Made by a program: the position numbers and the translations under genes
Shown: positions 32,478 to 42,900 of the stretch, piece by piece
Layout of the letters: each line of letters starts with the position of its first letter
How positions within the stretch are numbered: the first letter of the stretch is position 1
Notes under the pieces: model-generated
Databases searched by the model: none
The model's input: only the letters and a program-made list of their open reading frames with translations
Told to the model about the DNA's origin: nothing
Assembly: GCA_052326605.1 (NCBI GenBank)
Contig: JBKQMB010000095.1
Location: 62,001-126,000, forward strand
Origin: Bog-756 sp052326605
GTDB taxonomy: Bacteria; Actinomycetota; Acidimicrobiia; Acidimicrobiales; RAAP-2
DNA length: 64,000 bases
Direction: 5' to 3'

Positions 32478-33860
32478 TCAGCCCCCACCGAGGAGATCGG
32501 GGATCCGGTTCCTCTGCAACTTTCCGGTGGCCGTCCGGGGGAGGACGTCGACCACCTCGTACTGCTTGGGCCGCTTGTAGCCGGCCAACCGGGTCTGGGC
32601 GAGGTCCTTGACCGCCTCCACCAGCCGCCTAGGGTCACCGCGGTCACCAGAGGCGCCCGGTGCGGCGGGCACCAGGGCGGCGCACACCCTCTGGCCCCAG
32701 CGGTCGTCGGCAAGCCCGAAGACGGCGACTTCGGCCACGCCCTCCGCCTCGCCCAGGACCGCCTCCACCTCTGCCGGGTAGACGTTGACCCCACCGGTGA
32801 TGATCAGGTCGTCCCGACGACCGTCGAGGAAGAGGTAGCCGTCGTGGTCGAGCCGACCCAGGTCCCCGACGGTGAATGCCCCGTCCCGCCAGGCAGACGC
32901 CGTCTTGGCCTCGTCCCGCCAGTAGGTGAAGCGGGCGAAGCCGGGGGGACGGCACCAGATCGTGCCGTCGCCGTCCACCGAGAGGGTCCGGCCAGGACGG
33001 GCCCTGCCCACGGTACCCGGACGGGCCGACCACTCGTCGGGCGGGCACGCGGTGAACTGACCCTCGGTCGACCCGTAGAACTCCCAGAGCACGCCCGGTC
33101 CCACCGCGTCCAGGGCCGCCCACTTGAGCGACGGAGGGCAGGGGGAGCCGGCGTGGACCAACAGACGCAGGGAGCCGAAGTGGGCCGATCCGCCCGACCC
33201 GGCGGCCAGTAGGCGGCTCAGCGCGGAAGGCGCCATGAAGGTGGTGGTCGGCACCGGGCCGAACGCCCCGTCCAGGGCCTGGCGGGCCACTTCGGCGTCG
33301 AATCGACGGAGGATGACGCAGGTGCCGCCGCGCAACAGGGTCCCGCCGGCGAACCGGATCGACACCGAGTGGTACATCGGGGAGCAGACCAGGTGGACGT
33401 CGTCGGGCCCGAACGACCACAGGTCGGCCTCGTCGGTGAAGGCCGCCTCTGCGGTGGCGTCGTCCCACTGGCCCGACCACACCCCCTTGGACCGTCCGGT
33501 GGTGCCCGAGGTGTAGTGCATGGGGCGGGCCAGCGGATAGCGGGCCAACGCCACCGGCGGACCGGCATCGAACGCTTCCAGCCGGGTCCGGTCGGTGACG
33601 ACCAGGGCCGGATCGGCATCGGCGACCAGCGCGTCCCTCTCGGCCTCGAGGAGCGTGGCGTTCAACATCACCGGCACCACGCCGACGCGCAGCGCACCGA
33701 GGACGGCGCAGAGCAGCGCCGACGACGAGGGAAGGCTGAACACCACCCGGTCGCCCGGCCCCAGGCCGGCCGCGAGAAGGGCCCCGGCGGCCCGGCGTTG
33801 CGCGCCTTCGGCGTCCGCTGCGGTGAGGACCTCCACGGCCACCGCCACCGGCCCGCTCAC
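32478..33860 (-). CDS. Acyl-CoA synthetase (class I adenylate-forming enzyme)
   Basis: Activates a carboxylic acid as acyl-AMP and then acyl-CoA. The P-loop-like motif HYTSGTTGRSKGV is present, as are YGSTEGQF, GDLGRLDHDGYLFLDGR and RDDLIITGGVNVYPAEVE, and the catalytic lysine in PRTATGKLQRN near the C-terminus. The N-terminal region is short (460 aa, versus 500-550 usual), so part of the substrate domain is reduced. The GTG at 33860 overlaps the MFS stop by 4 nt (GTGA). Long-chain or aromatic acid preference cannot be read. Confidence 0.85.
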   Translation of the reverse strand: MSGPVAVAVEVLTAADAEGAQRRAAGALLAAGLGPGDRVVFSLPSSSALLCAVLGALRVGVVPVMLNATLLEAERDALVADADPALVVTDRTRLEAFDAGPPVALARYPLARPMHYTSGTTGRSKGVWSGQWDDATAEAAFTDEADLWSFGPDDVHLVCSPMYHSVSIRFAGGTLLRGGTCVILRRFDAEVARQALDGAFGPVPTTTFMAPSALSRLLAAGSGGSAHFGSLRLLVHAGSPCPPSLKWAALDAVGPGVLWEFYGSTEGQFTACPPDEWSARPGTVGRARPGRTLSVDGDGTIWCRPPGFARFTYWRDEAKTASAWRDGAFTVGDLGRLDHDGYLFLDGRRDDLIITGGVNVYPAEVEAVLGEAEGVAEVAVFGLADDRWGQRVCAALVPAAPGASGDRGDPRRLVEAVKDLAQTRLAGYKRPKQYEVVDVLPRTATGKLQRNRIPDLLGGG

Positions 33861-35128
33861 GGGAGCCCACCGCTCCGGGCGGCCGGAGCGTCCAGAGGCG
33901 CTCCGGGGTCGCCGAGAGCGTTGAGGATGCCGGGGCGGAGCGCAGCGATCAGCGCCATCCCGGCCAGGAGGGCGACGGCGCCCCAGACCGTCACCGCCCT
34001 CACCCCGGTGCGGTCGGCGATCCAGCCCTGGAGCACGGCCCCGATGGGATAGACGATGCCGAGGCCCATCATGTAGATGCTGAGGATCCGGCCTCGCGCC
34101 TCGGCGGGCGCCCGCAGCTGGACCACGGTGTTGAGGCCCGACAGCACGAGGATGTACCCCGCACCGACGAACAGGAAGGCGGTCGCCGACCACCACAGTG
34201 ACGGGGCCAGCCCGTAGTTGACCAGGAGCACCGGCAACAGGAAGAGGGCGAACCGCATCATGGTGAGGCGACCCACCCGCTCGGCCAGGGCTGGCAGAGC
34301 CAGGGCACCGATGACCGCCCCGACCCCCTGGGCGGTCACCAGGACCGCGGTGAACACCGGGTCGCTCCTGCCATGGTGGAGGGCGCCGGACATGGCCGGC
34401 ACCAGGGCGATGAACGGTGACGCCAGCAGGGCCACGATGGCGATCAGACCGATGGCGGAGCGACAGCCCGGCTCAGCCATCGCCGCTCGGGCCCCGTCAG
34501 CGATGCGCTGCACGATCCTCATGGGACCGGGCTGCCCCAGGGGCCTGGGCAGCCGCACCATCATCAGCGCCACCACCACGGCGCCGAAGGACGCTGCATT
34601 GATCCCGAACACCAGCGCGTAGTTGTGCGACAGCAGGGCCACGCCGGCCAGTGCCGGCCCGATGACCCGACCCAGATTGAATTGGGCCGACGAGAGCGAC
34701 ACCGCCCCGAGCAGGTCCTCTCGGGGCACCAGGTCGGGCACGATGGCCTGATAGGCGGGGAAGCCGATCGCCCCGGCGGCACCGCCCAGGAAGGCGAGGA
34801 CCACCAGCACGACCGGCGTGTCGCGCCCGGTGGCGGCCAGCACGGCCAGCACCGCTGCGAACAGCATCTCGGCAAACGTGGTGACGATCAGCCAACGGCG
34901 GCGGTCGAGCCGGTCGGCCAGTGCGCCGCCGAGGGGTGCGAGCAGGCCGATGGGGAGGAACCCGGCGGCCGCCACCAGGCCTGTCCACCCGGGCTGGTCG
35001 GTACGGGCGAAGACCAGGATCCCGAGGGCCACGGTCTGCATCCACGAGCCCACGTTGGAGACCAACGCGGCCGACCAGATGAGGGCGAAGTTCCGCGAAC
35101 GCAGCGGACGCAGTGATGCCAGTGCCAC
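33857..35128 (-). CDS. MFS transporter (EntS-like, MFS_3 group)
   Basis: A 423-residue, 12-segment transporter. LRPLRSRNFALIWSAALVSNVGSWMQT is split here as RNFALIWSA and NVGSWMQT, both typical of the enterobactin-exporter-like MFS_3 group; GALADRLDRRRWLI is motif A. It exports an unknown small molecule. The start is a GTG with a weak ribosome-binding site. The stop overlaps the acyl-CoA synthetase start, so the two probably work on the same compound, for example export and activation of an acid. Confidence 0.83.
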   Translation of the reverse strand: MALASLRPLRSRNFALIWSAALVSNVGSWMQTVALGILVFARTDQPGWTGLVAAAGFLPIGLLAPLGGALADRLDRRRWLIVTTFAEMLFAAVLAVLAATGRDTPVVLVVLAFLGGAAGAIGFPAYQAIVPDLVPREDLLGAVSLSSAQFNLGRVIGPALAGVALLSHNYALVFGINAASFGAVVVALMMVRLPRPLGQPGPMRIVQRIADGARAAMAEPGCRSAIGLIAIVALLASPFIALVPAMSGALHHGRSDPVFTAVLVTAQGVGAVIGALALPALAERVGRLTMMRFALFLLPVLLVNYGLAPSLWWSATAFLFVGAGYILVLSGLNTVVQLRAPAEARGRILSIYMMGLGIVYPIGAVLQGWIADRTGVRAVTVWGAVALLAGMALIAALRPGILNALGDPGAPLDAPAARSGGLP

Positions 35129-35186
35129 CTGGCGAGGTTACCGGCCCGAAGTCCGCCCCGGATGGGCCGATCGCCGGGTGTGCGAG

Positions 35187-35414
35187 TTACCGGTCGGCCT
35201 GGTCTGTGTGGTCGTCCTGGTCGGCCTTGTCTGTCTGCTCGGCCTGGTCGGTCCGGTCGGTCTGCTCGACCTCGACGACCTCGACGACCTCGACGACCTC
35301 GACGACCTCGATCTTGCGCCGGGGTCTCAGTGCGAACCACCAGATGCTGGCCATGGTGGCCAGCACGCCGAGTGCCGCCGCAGGCTTGGCGATCTTGCGC
35401 GAACGATCTGACAT
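35187..35414 (-). CDS. Small single-pass membrane protein with a (EVV) repeat and acidic tail
   Basis: A 75-residue reading frame with no known family. The N-terminus is basic (SDRSRKIAK), followed by one membrane helix (about 13-30, ALGVLATMASIWWFAL) and RPRRK, then IEVV repeated four times and a tail of Asp, Gln and Thr. The repeat comes from 9-bp DNA units. A GGGG run just before the ATG gives a fair ribosome-binding site. The opposite strand is also open, so I rate it as probable rather than certain. It is divergent from the HtrA gene. Confidence 0.5.
   Translation of the reverse strand: MSDRSRKIAKPAAALGVLATMASIWWFALRPRRKIEVVEVVEVVEVVEVEQTDRTDQAEQTDKADQDDHTDQADR
35265..35306. repeat. 9-bp tandem repeat, unit ctcgacgac
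   Basis: Four perfect 9-nt units (35271-35306) preceded by a partial unit and followed by a degraded one (ctcgat). On the minus strand they encode the VVE repeats of the small membrane protein. Copy number could vary by slippage. Confidence 0.85.
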
Positions 35415-35553
35415 GCCCCGACGTTACCCTGCGAGGCCACCACCTGTGCCGGGGCCGCACGGCCAGGAGCCGGTGTGCTGCACCGAGCACATTCTTCGCT
35501 GTCTCATATGGCCTCTATATCTCCTCCTTAGGAACGCTCTCGATGATGGGGCC

Positions 35554-36854
<1,301 letters not shown>

Positions 36855-36855
<1 letters not shown>

Positions 36856-37905
36856 CTTGCTGTCATCCTGTTCCGCTGAGAAATCTGGGGATTCGGGAAT
36901 TTCCGGAGCTGTGGCGCCTTCTGTCAGGTAGAAGCCCTGCCAGAAAGAGCAACCCATGGCACGTCGTGGTCGACCGACCGTCGAGATCATGCTGAACGGC
37001 AACGAGCGCAAGACCCTGGAGCGTTTGGCCCGGCGACATTCGTCGGCCCAGTCCGTGGCCCTGCGTTGCCAGATCGTGCTGGCCTGTGCCGAGGGCCGGA
37101 CCACGAGGACATCGCTGGAGAGTTGAGGATCCACCCGGTCACGGTGTCCAAGTGGCGCAAGCGGTTCGCTGCCGATCGTCTCGACGGGCTCGTGGACGCA
37201 CCCCGCCCGGGTGCAGTGCTCACCGTCAGCGATGACACCGTCGAAGTGGTGGTGGTCGACACCCTGGAGTCCGCTCCGGCCGACGCCACCCACTGGTCGA
37301 CCCGGGGACTGGCGGTCAAGCACGGGATCAGCCATCAAACGGTGACCGAGATCTGGCGGGCGTTCGGTCTCAAGCCGTGGAGTGAGGACTCCTTTCAAGG
37401 TCTCACCCGATCCCGAACTGGTGGAGAAGATCCACGACATCGTCGCTCTGTACCTGAACCCACCGGTGGCCGCCGTCGTGTTCGCGGTGGACGAGAAGCC
37501 CCAGATCCAGACCCTCAACCGGACCGCTCCGACATATCCGATGCTGCCCACCACCCCGGCCCTGGCCACCCGCCACTACCTACGCAACGGGACCTGCGAT
37601 CTCCTTGCCGCCCTCGACATCGCGTCGGGGACAGTGATCACCGACATCCGCTCCAGCCACACCGGCGATGACTTCATCGCCATCTTGAACAAGGTCATCC
37701 GCAAGGTGCCCGCCGAGCTCGATGTCCAAGTGGTGCTGGACAACATCTCCGCCCACGAGACCCCGAAGGTGCAGCGCTGGCTCTTGGATCATCGCCGGTT
37801 CCACTTCCACTTCACGCCGACCAACGGATCATGGATGAACCTGGTGGAAGGATGGTTCTCCGCCCTCACCACCGAAGACATCGGCGCTTCAAGCTGACAG
37901 CAGAC
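36855..37905 (+). mobile_element. IS630-family insertion sequence, decayed, at the HtrA stop codon
   Basis: The element is 1051 bp, flanked by TA on each side (36853-36854 and 37906-37907), the target duplication expected for IS630/Tc1. Inverted ends read GCTTGCTGTCATCCTG (left) and GTCTGCTGTCAGCTTG (right, complement), 12 of 16 identical. The target TA lies in the TAG stop of the HtrA gene; because the left end starts with G and the chromosome after the right TA also starts with G, TAG is read both before and after insertion. The transposase gene inside is frameshifted. Confidence 0.82.
36956..37897 (+). pseudogene. IS630-family transposase, two frameshifts and a shortened C-terminus
   Basis: The three pieces together make an IS630 (DDE) transposase. 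Frame one gives MARRGRPTVEIMLNGNERKT to about 37098, then the frame changes (a base appears lost in ACCAcGAG) to give HEDIAGELRIHPVTVSKWRKRF, and changes back near 37392 (an extra T in TCCTTTC) to give FKVSPDPELVEKIHDIVALYLNPP. Catalytic residues remain: Asp in FAVDEKPQ, Asp in VVLDNISAHE and Glu in NLVEGWFS. The end, LTTEDIGASS, stops right at the right terminal repeat and lacks 30-45 residues that follow LTT in intact relatives. It cannot make a full transposase without two compensating frameshifts. Confidence 0.82.
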
Positions 37906-38150
37906 TAGGGATTCAAGCCGCTATCTGGTCGAGGCACGCCTGCGGGAAGGGCATCCGGTTGTCCCTCTGTGTCGAGTTGCACTACCGCTGACGGTGTGTC
38001 CCGCAACTGTGACGATGACGGTTGTGCACTTGGCGTTCGCTGCTCGTGCTATTAGATTTGCGTCCGCTGGTGGGAATGACGCTGCGATCCTTGCTTTTCG
38101 GCTTGGGTAGGTTGTTCCAGTGGCAGTGGCTGCGAAAGGGGAACTGCGGC

Positions 38151-38975
38151 ATGGCGAGGTACAACGCAGCGGAACACTGGTCGGACGTTGCCACGAAGGC
38201 CGGTGGGCGGGGAGGCCGGGGTCGGCTGGTAGCCGGTGATGACGCTCCCTACTATCGGTACAAACGCCGGCTATTCCTCCAGAAGTTCCTTTCGCAGATC
38301 CCGACCCAGGACAAGTCCATTCTCGAGGTTGGATGCGGCCCCGGAGGGAACCTCGTCGAATTGCTCCGCCGGAATCCCGAGCGGCTTGTCGGATGCGACG
38401 TCGCACCGGCGATGGTGGAAGCGGCCCGCCAAGAGCGGGAAGCTGAAGGGGCGGAGATCGTCCTGATCGATGGAGAGTCTCTCCCGTTTGCCGACCAGGA
38501 GTTCGACCTCAGTTTTACGGTGACCGTACTCATGCACAATCCGGAACAGCGTAAGGCGCAGATCATCGGTGAGATGTGCCGAACCACCAGGTCCCAGATC
38601 TACTTGATTGAGGACACATTCCCCGCGTCACCGAGCGCAATGGCGGCGACAACCGAAGACGAGGCCAGTGCTGGAAAAGGGGCATATGGGAGCTTCTTCC
38701 CCCGGGCGGTCGGGGAGTATGCCGACTCGTGCGCCAAAGGCGGCTTCGCCTTGATGGATACGCAGTATCTCGAGACATTTGCCAGCCACTACCTGTTTGC
38801 GTTCCTGAGCACGAGACTGGACAAACAGCGCACAGCCGAAGGAGAAGGCTTCTCGCGGCTCCACTGGGGAGTCGAGACAGCCATGCAACCGCTCACCCGA
38901 CAGCTCGACCGAGTTATCCGGCGACCGGGTGGCGAACTGACACTGATGGTGTTCGAGAGACAGGGGCCCTTCTAG
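38151..38975 (+). CDS. Class I SAM-dependent methyltransferase, lower-GC
   Basis: A 274-residue methyltransferase: motif I ILEVGCGPGGNLVELL, VGCDVAPAMVEAA, GESLPFADQEFDLSF and VTVLMHN follow the usual order. No acceptor can be inferred. Its base composition is clearly lower in GC than the flanks, and it lies directly after a decayed IS630 element, which suggests acquisition by transfer. The ATG at 38151 has AAAGGGG upstream. An N-terminal extension of 43 codons is open but lacks domain content. The stop lies in a hairpin shared with the convergent SDR. Confidence 0.82.
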   Translation: MARYNAAEHWSDVATKAGGRGGRGRLVAGDDAPYYRYKRRLFLQKFLSQIPTQDKSILEVGCGPGGNLVELLRRNPERLVGCDVAPAMVEAARQEREAEGAEIVLIDGESLPFADQEFDLSFTVTVLMHNPEQRKAQIIGEMCRTTRSQIYLIEDTFPASPSAMAATTEDEASAGKGAYGSFFPRAVGEYADSCAKGGFALMDTQYLETFASHYLFAFLSTRLDKQRTAEGEGFSRLHWGVETAMQPLTRQLDRVIRRPGGELTLMVFERQGPF

Positions 38976-39001
38976 ATCTTCTGGGCACCAAGAAGATCTA
39001 G
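38972..39001. terminator. Bidirectional hairpin containing both convergent stop codons
   Basis: An 11-bp perfect inverted repeat, CTAGATCTTCT / AGAAGATCTAG, with an 8-nt loop GGGCACCA. The methyltransferase stop (TAG, 38973-38975) is in the left arm and the SDR stop (TAG read on the minus strand, 38998-39000) in the right arm. It can serve as a terminator for both genes, although no T-tract follows on either strand. Confidence 0.7.
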
Positions 39002-39762
39002 GGTAGCCCCGGCTGGTCGGGCACCCGGAGGCGCACGGTGTCGGTCTCGTGCCCGGGGCGGACCACACCCGCCTCCCCCAGGCATCGCTCGAGGATGAAC
39101 CGGGCGACCCAGTCGGCCGAGTTGAAGGCTCCCTCGTGGTGCAGGCGCCGGAAACGCCGCGCTGCCGGGAACGACTCCTCCGAGGTGGCACGGATGAGGC
39201 CCTGCATGTCGGTGTCCACCACGCCGGGCGCCAGGGCATAGGCCCGCAGCCCGATTGAGCGCTCCTCCAGGGCCACCACCTCGGTGATCATGTCGACGGC
39301 CGCCTTCGAGGCGCAGTAGGCCGCCCACCCCACATAGGGCGTCGTCGCCGCCCCCGAGGAGATGTTGACCAGGACGCCCTCCCCCGGGCGTCCCCGGAGG
39401 TGGCGGACGAAGGCGGCCGTCCCGTGCACCACCCCCAGCACGTTCACGTCGAGGTGACGGCGCAGGGCGACCGGGTCGGCATCGGCAAGCGGGCCGATGG
39501 GCGCAAGCACGCCGGCGTTGTTCACCCACAGGTCGACCCTGCCGAAGCGTTCGACCACCACCCGGGCGAAGGCATCGACGGCGTCGGCGTCGGTGACGTC
39601 GACCGAGGCCGTCAGCGCGGTCTGCCCGTCGTGCGAAGCCGGCCGCGTGCGGGCACACAGGCCGAGCAGCATCCCGTCGAGCGCGAACGTCTCGGCCAAT
39701 CCCGCACCGAGGCCCCGGCTGGCCCCGGTGATGACGGCGACCCGGCCGGCGTGGGTGCTCAC
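38998..39762 (-). CDS. Short-chain dehydrogenase/reductase
   Basis: A 254-residue classical SDR with TGASRGLG (12-19), NNAG (81-84) and catalytic Ser136, Tyr149 and Lys153 in NISSGAAT and AAYCASKAAV. The overall layout and LALAPGVVDTDMQG-like segment resemble sepiapterin or benzil reductase-like SDRs. The start is GTG 39762, 13 bp after the aldehyde dehydrogenase stop, so the two are probably co-transcribed and process the same carbonyl compound. In mycobacteria, the neighbour of AldC (Rv2858c) is also an SDR, Rv2857c. Confidence 0.85.
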   Translation of the reverse strand: MSTHAGRVAVITGASRGLGAGLAETFALDGMLLGLCARTRPASHDGQTALTASVDVTDADAVDAFARVVVERFGRVDLWVNNAGVLAPIGPLADADPVALRRHLDVNVLGVVHGTAAFVRHLRGRPGEGVLVNISSGAATTPYVGWAAYCASKAAVDMITEVVALEERSIGLRAYALAPGVVDTDMQGLIRATSEESFPAARRFRRLHHEGAFNSADWVARFILERCLGEAGVVRPGHETDTVRLRVPDQPGLP

Positions 39763-39775
39763 CCCGCGCGCCCCC

Positions 39776-41167
39776 TCAGCCGTCGGTGGACACGAAGACG
39801 TTCTTCACGTCGCTGTACGAAGCCAGGGCCTCGAGACCGAGCTCGCGGCCGAACCCGGACTGCTTCATGCCGCCGAAGCTGGTCTGGACCCGCACCGAGC
39901 TGTTGGAGTTGACCGACAGGTTGCCGGCCCGCACGGCCCGGGCCATGCGCAGTGACCGGGCGCTGTCCCTGGTCCAGATGGTGCCCGACAGCCCGTAGGG
40001 GGTGTCGTTGGCCAGCCGGACGGCCTCCTCCTCGTCGTCGAAGGGCATGACGGCAACCACGGGCCCGAAGATCTCCTCTCGGGCCATGCGCCAGTCGACG
40101 CCCGCCGGGGCGACCACGGTGGGCGGAAACCAGAAGCCCGGGCCGTCGGGCACCGCTCCCCTGGTGCGGGCCGGGACCGGTCCTCCGCCGGGCTCCCCCA
40201 TCCCCTCGGCCAGGTAGCCCGAGACCACCTCGCGCTGGGCACGCGACACCAGCGGCCCCATCTTGATGGCCGGGTCGGTCGGGTCTCCCACCGTCCACGC
40301 GTCAACGGCATCGGCCAGCAGCTCGAGGTAGCGCTCGAACACCGGGCGCTGCACCAGGGCCCGGCTCCGGGCACAGCAGTCCTGGCCGGCGTTGGCGAAG
40401 ACGCCACCGGGCGTGGCGGCGGCGGCCCGCTCCAGGTCCGCGTCGGCGAAGATGACCGAGGCCGACTTGCCGCCCAGTTCGAGGGAGACCCGCTTGATGG
40501 TGCCCGAGGCCCGGGACATCACCTCGCGTCCGACCTCGGTGGAGCCGGTGAAGGCCACCTTGGCCACGTCGGGATGCTCGATGAGGCGGGTCCCGATCAC
40601 CGAACCCTTGCCCGACACCACCTGGAGCACCCCCTCGGGGATGCCGGCATCGAGGGCCAGCTCGGCCAGGCGGAGTGCGGTGAGGGGCGTGATCTCCGCC
40701 GGCTTCACGATGATGGTGTTCCCCGTGGCAAGGGCCGGGCCGACCTTCCTGGAGGTGATGGCGATCGGGAAGTTCCACGGCACGATGGCCGCCACCACGC
40801 CCAGCGGTTCGTGGAAGGTCATGTCGACCCCTCCGGCCACCGGCACGGTGGCGCCCCGGTGCTTGTCCACCGCGCCGGCGTAGAAGTAGAAGACCTCGGC
40901 CACCATGCCCACCTCGTCGCGGCTCTCGCCGATGGGCTTGCCGACGTTGGCCGTCTCGAGCTGTGCCAGCTCCTCGCCGTGCTCCTCCACCTGGGCTGCG
41001 AACCGGCGCAGCAGGCGCCCCCGGTCGGCGGGTGCGACCGCCTTCCACGCCGGGCCGGCCTCGAGTGATCGGGCCACCGCCTCGTCGGCCTCCTCGACCC
41101 CCTGGATGGGGACCTCGGCGATGGCGGCCTCGGTCGTCGGGTTGACTACGGCGGTGACGTTGCCCAT
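39776..41167 (-). CDS. Aldehyde dehydrogenase of the amine-utilisation cluster (AldC/PuuC-like)
   Basis: 463 aa. Motifs: VPWNFPIAITSRKVGPAL, FTGSTEVG, the base Glu230 in LELGGKSASV and nucleophile Cys264 in NAGQDCCARSR. EEIFGPV and GGMKQSGFGRELG are standard ALDH. A GAGGAG sits 6 nt before the ATG. The gene lies 29 bp after a PuuD-like hydrolase gene and is followed by an SDR, the order found around mycobacterial Rv2857c-Rv2860c. It probably oxidises gamma-glutamyl-amino-aldehydes produced from amines; the exact substrate is inferred from context. Confidence 0.86.
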   Translation of the reverse strand: MGNVTAVVNPTTEAAIAEVPIQGVEEADEAVARSLEAGPAWKAVAPADRGRLLRRFAAQVEEHGEELAQLETANVGKPIGESRDEVGMVAEVFYFYAGAVDKHRGATVPVAGGVDMTFHEPLGVVAAIVPWNFPIAITSRKVGPALATGNTIIVKPAEITPLTALRLAELALDAGIPEGVLQVVSGKGSVIGTRLIEHPDVAKVAFTGSTEVGREVMSRASGTIKRVSLELGGKSASVIFADADLERAAAATPGGVFANAGQDCCARSRALVQRPVFERYLELLADAVDAWTVGDPTDPAIKMGPLVSRAQREVVSGYLAEGMGEPGGGPVPARTRGAVPDGPGFWFPPTVVAPAGVDWRMAREEIFGPVVAVMPFDDEEEAVRLANDTPYGLSGTIWTRDSARSLRMARAVRAGNLSVNSNSSVRVQTSFGGMKQSGFGRELGLEALASYSDVKNVFVSTDG

Positions 41168-41196
41168 GACTGCTCCTCGGTGTCTGGTGGTTGCTG

Positions 41197-41964
41197 CTAG
41201 TGGATGCGTGCCGCGTCGACCACGGCATCGAACAGCCGGCGGTCGCCGGACTCCTCGGGATGCCACTGCACGCCGACGACGAACCGATGGCTCGGCAGCT
41301 CGACGGCCTCGATCACCCCATCCTTGCTTCTGGCGGTCACCACCAGTTCGCGGCCCAGCTCGCCGATCGCCTGGTGGTGGCTGCAAAGGACGTTCGCCCG
41401 CGCGCCGAAGAGTCGCTTCACCGTGCTGCCCTCCTCGGTGGCGACGGCCACCGAGCCGAACGCTCCGGGCCGCGGCTGGTGATTGGTCGATCCGACGAGG
41501 TCGGGCAGCTGCTGCACCAGATCACCGCCGAGGTGGACGTTGAGCAGCTGGACGCCCCTGCAGATGGCCAACACCGGAAGGTCCCTCTCCAGTGCCCCCG
41601 ACAGCAGCCCGAGCTCGAGCTCGTCGCGCTGGAAGTTGGTGCCCCGGTTCCGGGGGTCGGGGTCCTGCCCGTACCACCTGGCGTCGAGGTCGCCCCCACC
41701 GATGAGGACCAGGCCGTCGAGGACCGAGAGCAACCCGTCGAGCCCGGCCAGGGACCCTTCGCCGGCAGGCTGCGAGGACCCCCCGGTGGCGGCATCGACG
41801 GCATCGCTCCCCGGTGGGACCAGCACCGGTCGGCCGCCGGCGGCCACCACCAGATCGAGGTAGGCGCCGGGCACCAGGGCGGCGTCGCAGTCCCAGGACC
41901 ACCACTTGGTCTCCTGGCGGTACATGGACACCCCGATCAGGGGGCGGGGGCCGGTCCTCGTCAT
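41197..41964 (-). CDS. Gamma-glutamyl-GABA hydrolase-like class I amidotransferase (PuuD family)
   Basis: A peptidase C26 glutamine amidotransferase-fold hydrolase that removes gamma-glutamyl from an amine product. The nucleophile is Cys135 in LAICRGVQLLNV, with His in VQWHPEE near the C-terminus and GGGDLDARWYGQD as the oxyanion region; the layout fits PuuD and Rv2859c. 255 aa is normal. The ATG at 41964 has only a weak ribosome-binding site. It is divergent from the SDR and GlnA4-like genes, 127 bp away, so the two operons may share a promoter region. Confidence 0.87.
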   Translation of the reverse strand: MTRTGPRPLIGVSMYRQETKWWSWDCDAALVPGAYLDLVVAAGGRPVLVPPGSDAVDAATGGSSQPAGEGSLAGLDGLLSVLDGLVLIGGGDLDARWYGQDPDPRNRGTNFQRDELELGLLSGALERDLPVLAICRGVQLLNVHLGGDLVQQLPDLVGSTNHQPRPGAFGSVAVATEEGSTVKRLFGARANVLCSHHQAIGELGRELVVTARSKDGVIEAVELPSHRFVVGVQWHPEESGDRRLFDAVVDAARIH

Positions 41965-42091
41965 GGTCGCCAGTATTCCATCGTCGCCGCGGTGCCCCGA
42001 TAGGGTTCGCCAGGTTGCGATCCGAGCGTTCCCCCCGGACCGGGCCGATCGACTCAAGCCGGAACCGACAGCACACGGAATGGAGGCTTCA

Positions 42092-42868
42092 ATGGCACGG
42101 CTCGACGGCAAGGTAGCGGTGATCACCGGCGCCGGCAGCGGCATCGGCCGAGTGGCGGCATCGCTCTTCTCGGCCGAAGGGGCCGAGGTGGTGGTGGCCG
42201 ACGTGGTGGCCGACCAGGCGGCATCGGCCGCGGCCCAGATCAGGGCGGCCGGGGGCTCGGCCACCGCAGTGACCACGGACGTCTCCGACGAGGAGCAGGT
42301 CGAGGCCATGGTGCGGGCGGCCATGGACACCTACGGCGGGCTGCACGTGCTGTTCAACAACGCCGGGATCTTCCCCGACGACGACGGCGGCGTCCTCGAC
42401 ACTCCCCCAGCGACGTGGCAGAGGGTGATGGAGGTCAATCTGAAGGGGGTGTGGCTGAGCTGTCGGGCGGCGGTGCCCGCCATGCTGGAGTCGGGCGGCG
42501 GCTCCATCATCAACGTTTCCTCCTTCGTGGCCCTGATGGGATCGGCCACGGCACAGATCGCCTACACGGCATCCAAGGGTGGCGTGCTGGCCATGACCCG
42601 TGAGCTGGCCGTCGAGTACGCCCGCAAGGGGATCAGGGCCAACTCGATCTGTCCCGGGCCGATCGAGACCCCGCTGCTGGCCGAGCTGCTGGCCGATCCG
42701 GCCCGCCGCCAGCGCCGCCTGGTGCACATCCCCATCGGGCGGTTCGGGCGTCCCGAGGAGATCGCCAAGGCGGCGCTCTTCCTCGCCTCGGACGATGCGT
42801 CGTTCGTCACCGGGTCGGCACTGGTCGTCGACGGAGGGATCACCGCGGCCTACGTCACACCGGAGTAA
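42092..42868 (+). CDS. Short-chain dehydrogenase (FabG-like) of the amine cluster
   Basis: A 258-residue SDR: TGAGSGIG (12-19), NNAGIF (89-94), Ser144 and Tyr158/Lys162 in NVSSFV and AYTASKGGV, with a C-terminal TGSALVVDGG typical of the FabG-like group. The start at 42092 has GGAGG 6 nt upstream. It is 42 bp before the GlnA4-like gene and likely in one transcript. It may reduce or oxidise a hydroxy or oxo intermediate of amine breakdown, but no specific substrate can be inferred. Confidence 0.87.
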   Translation: MARLDGKVAVITGAGSGIGRVAASLFSAEGAEVVVADVVADQAASAAAQIRAAGGSATAVTTDVSDEEQVEAMVRAAMDTYGGLHVLFNNAGIFPDDDGGVLDTPPATWQRVMEVNLKGVWLSCRAAVPAMLESGGGSIINVSSFVALMGSATAQIAYTASKGGVLAMTRELAVEYARKGIRANSICPGPIETPLLAELLADPARRQRRLVHIPIGRFGRPEEIAKAALFLASDDASFVTGSALVVDGGITAAYVTPE

Positions 42869-42900
42869 CGGGCCGGTCCCAGCGGCCAAGAGCTGGACGA

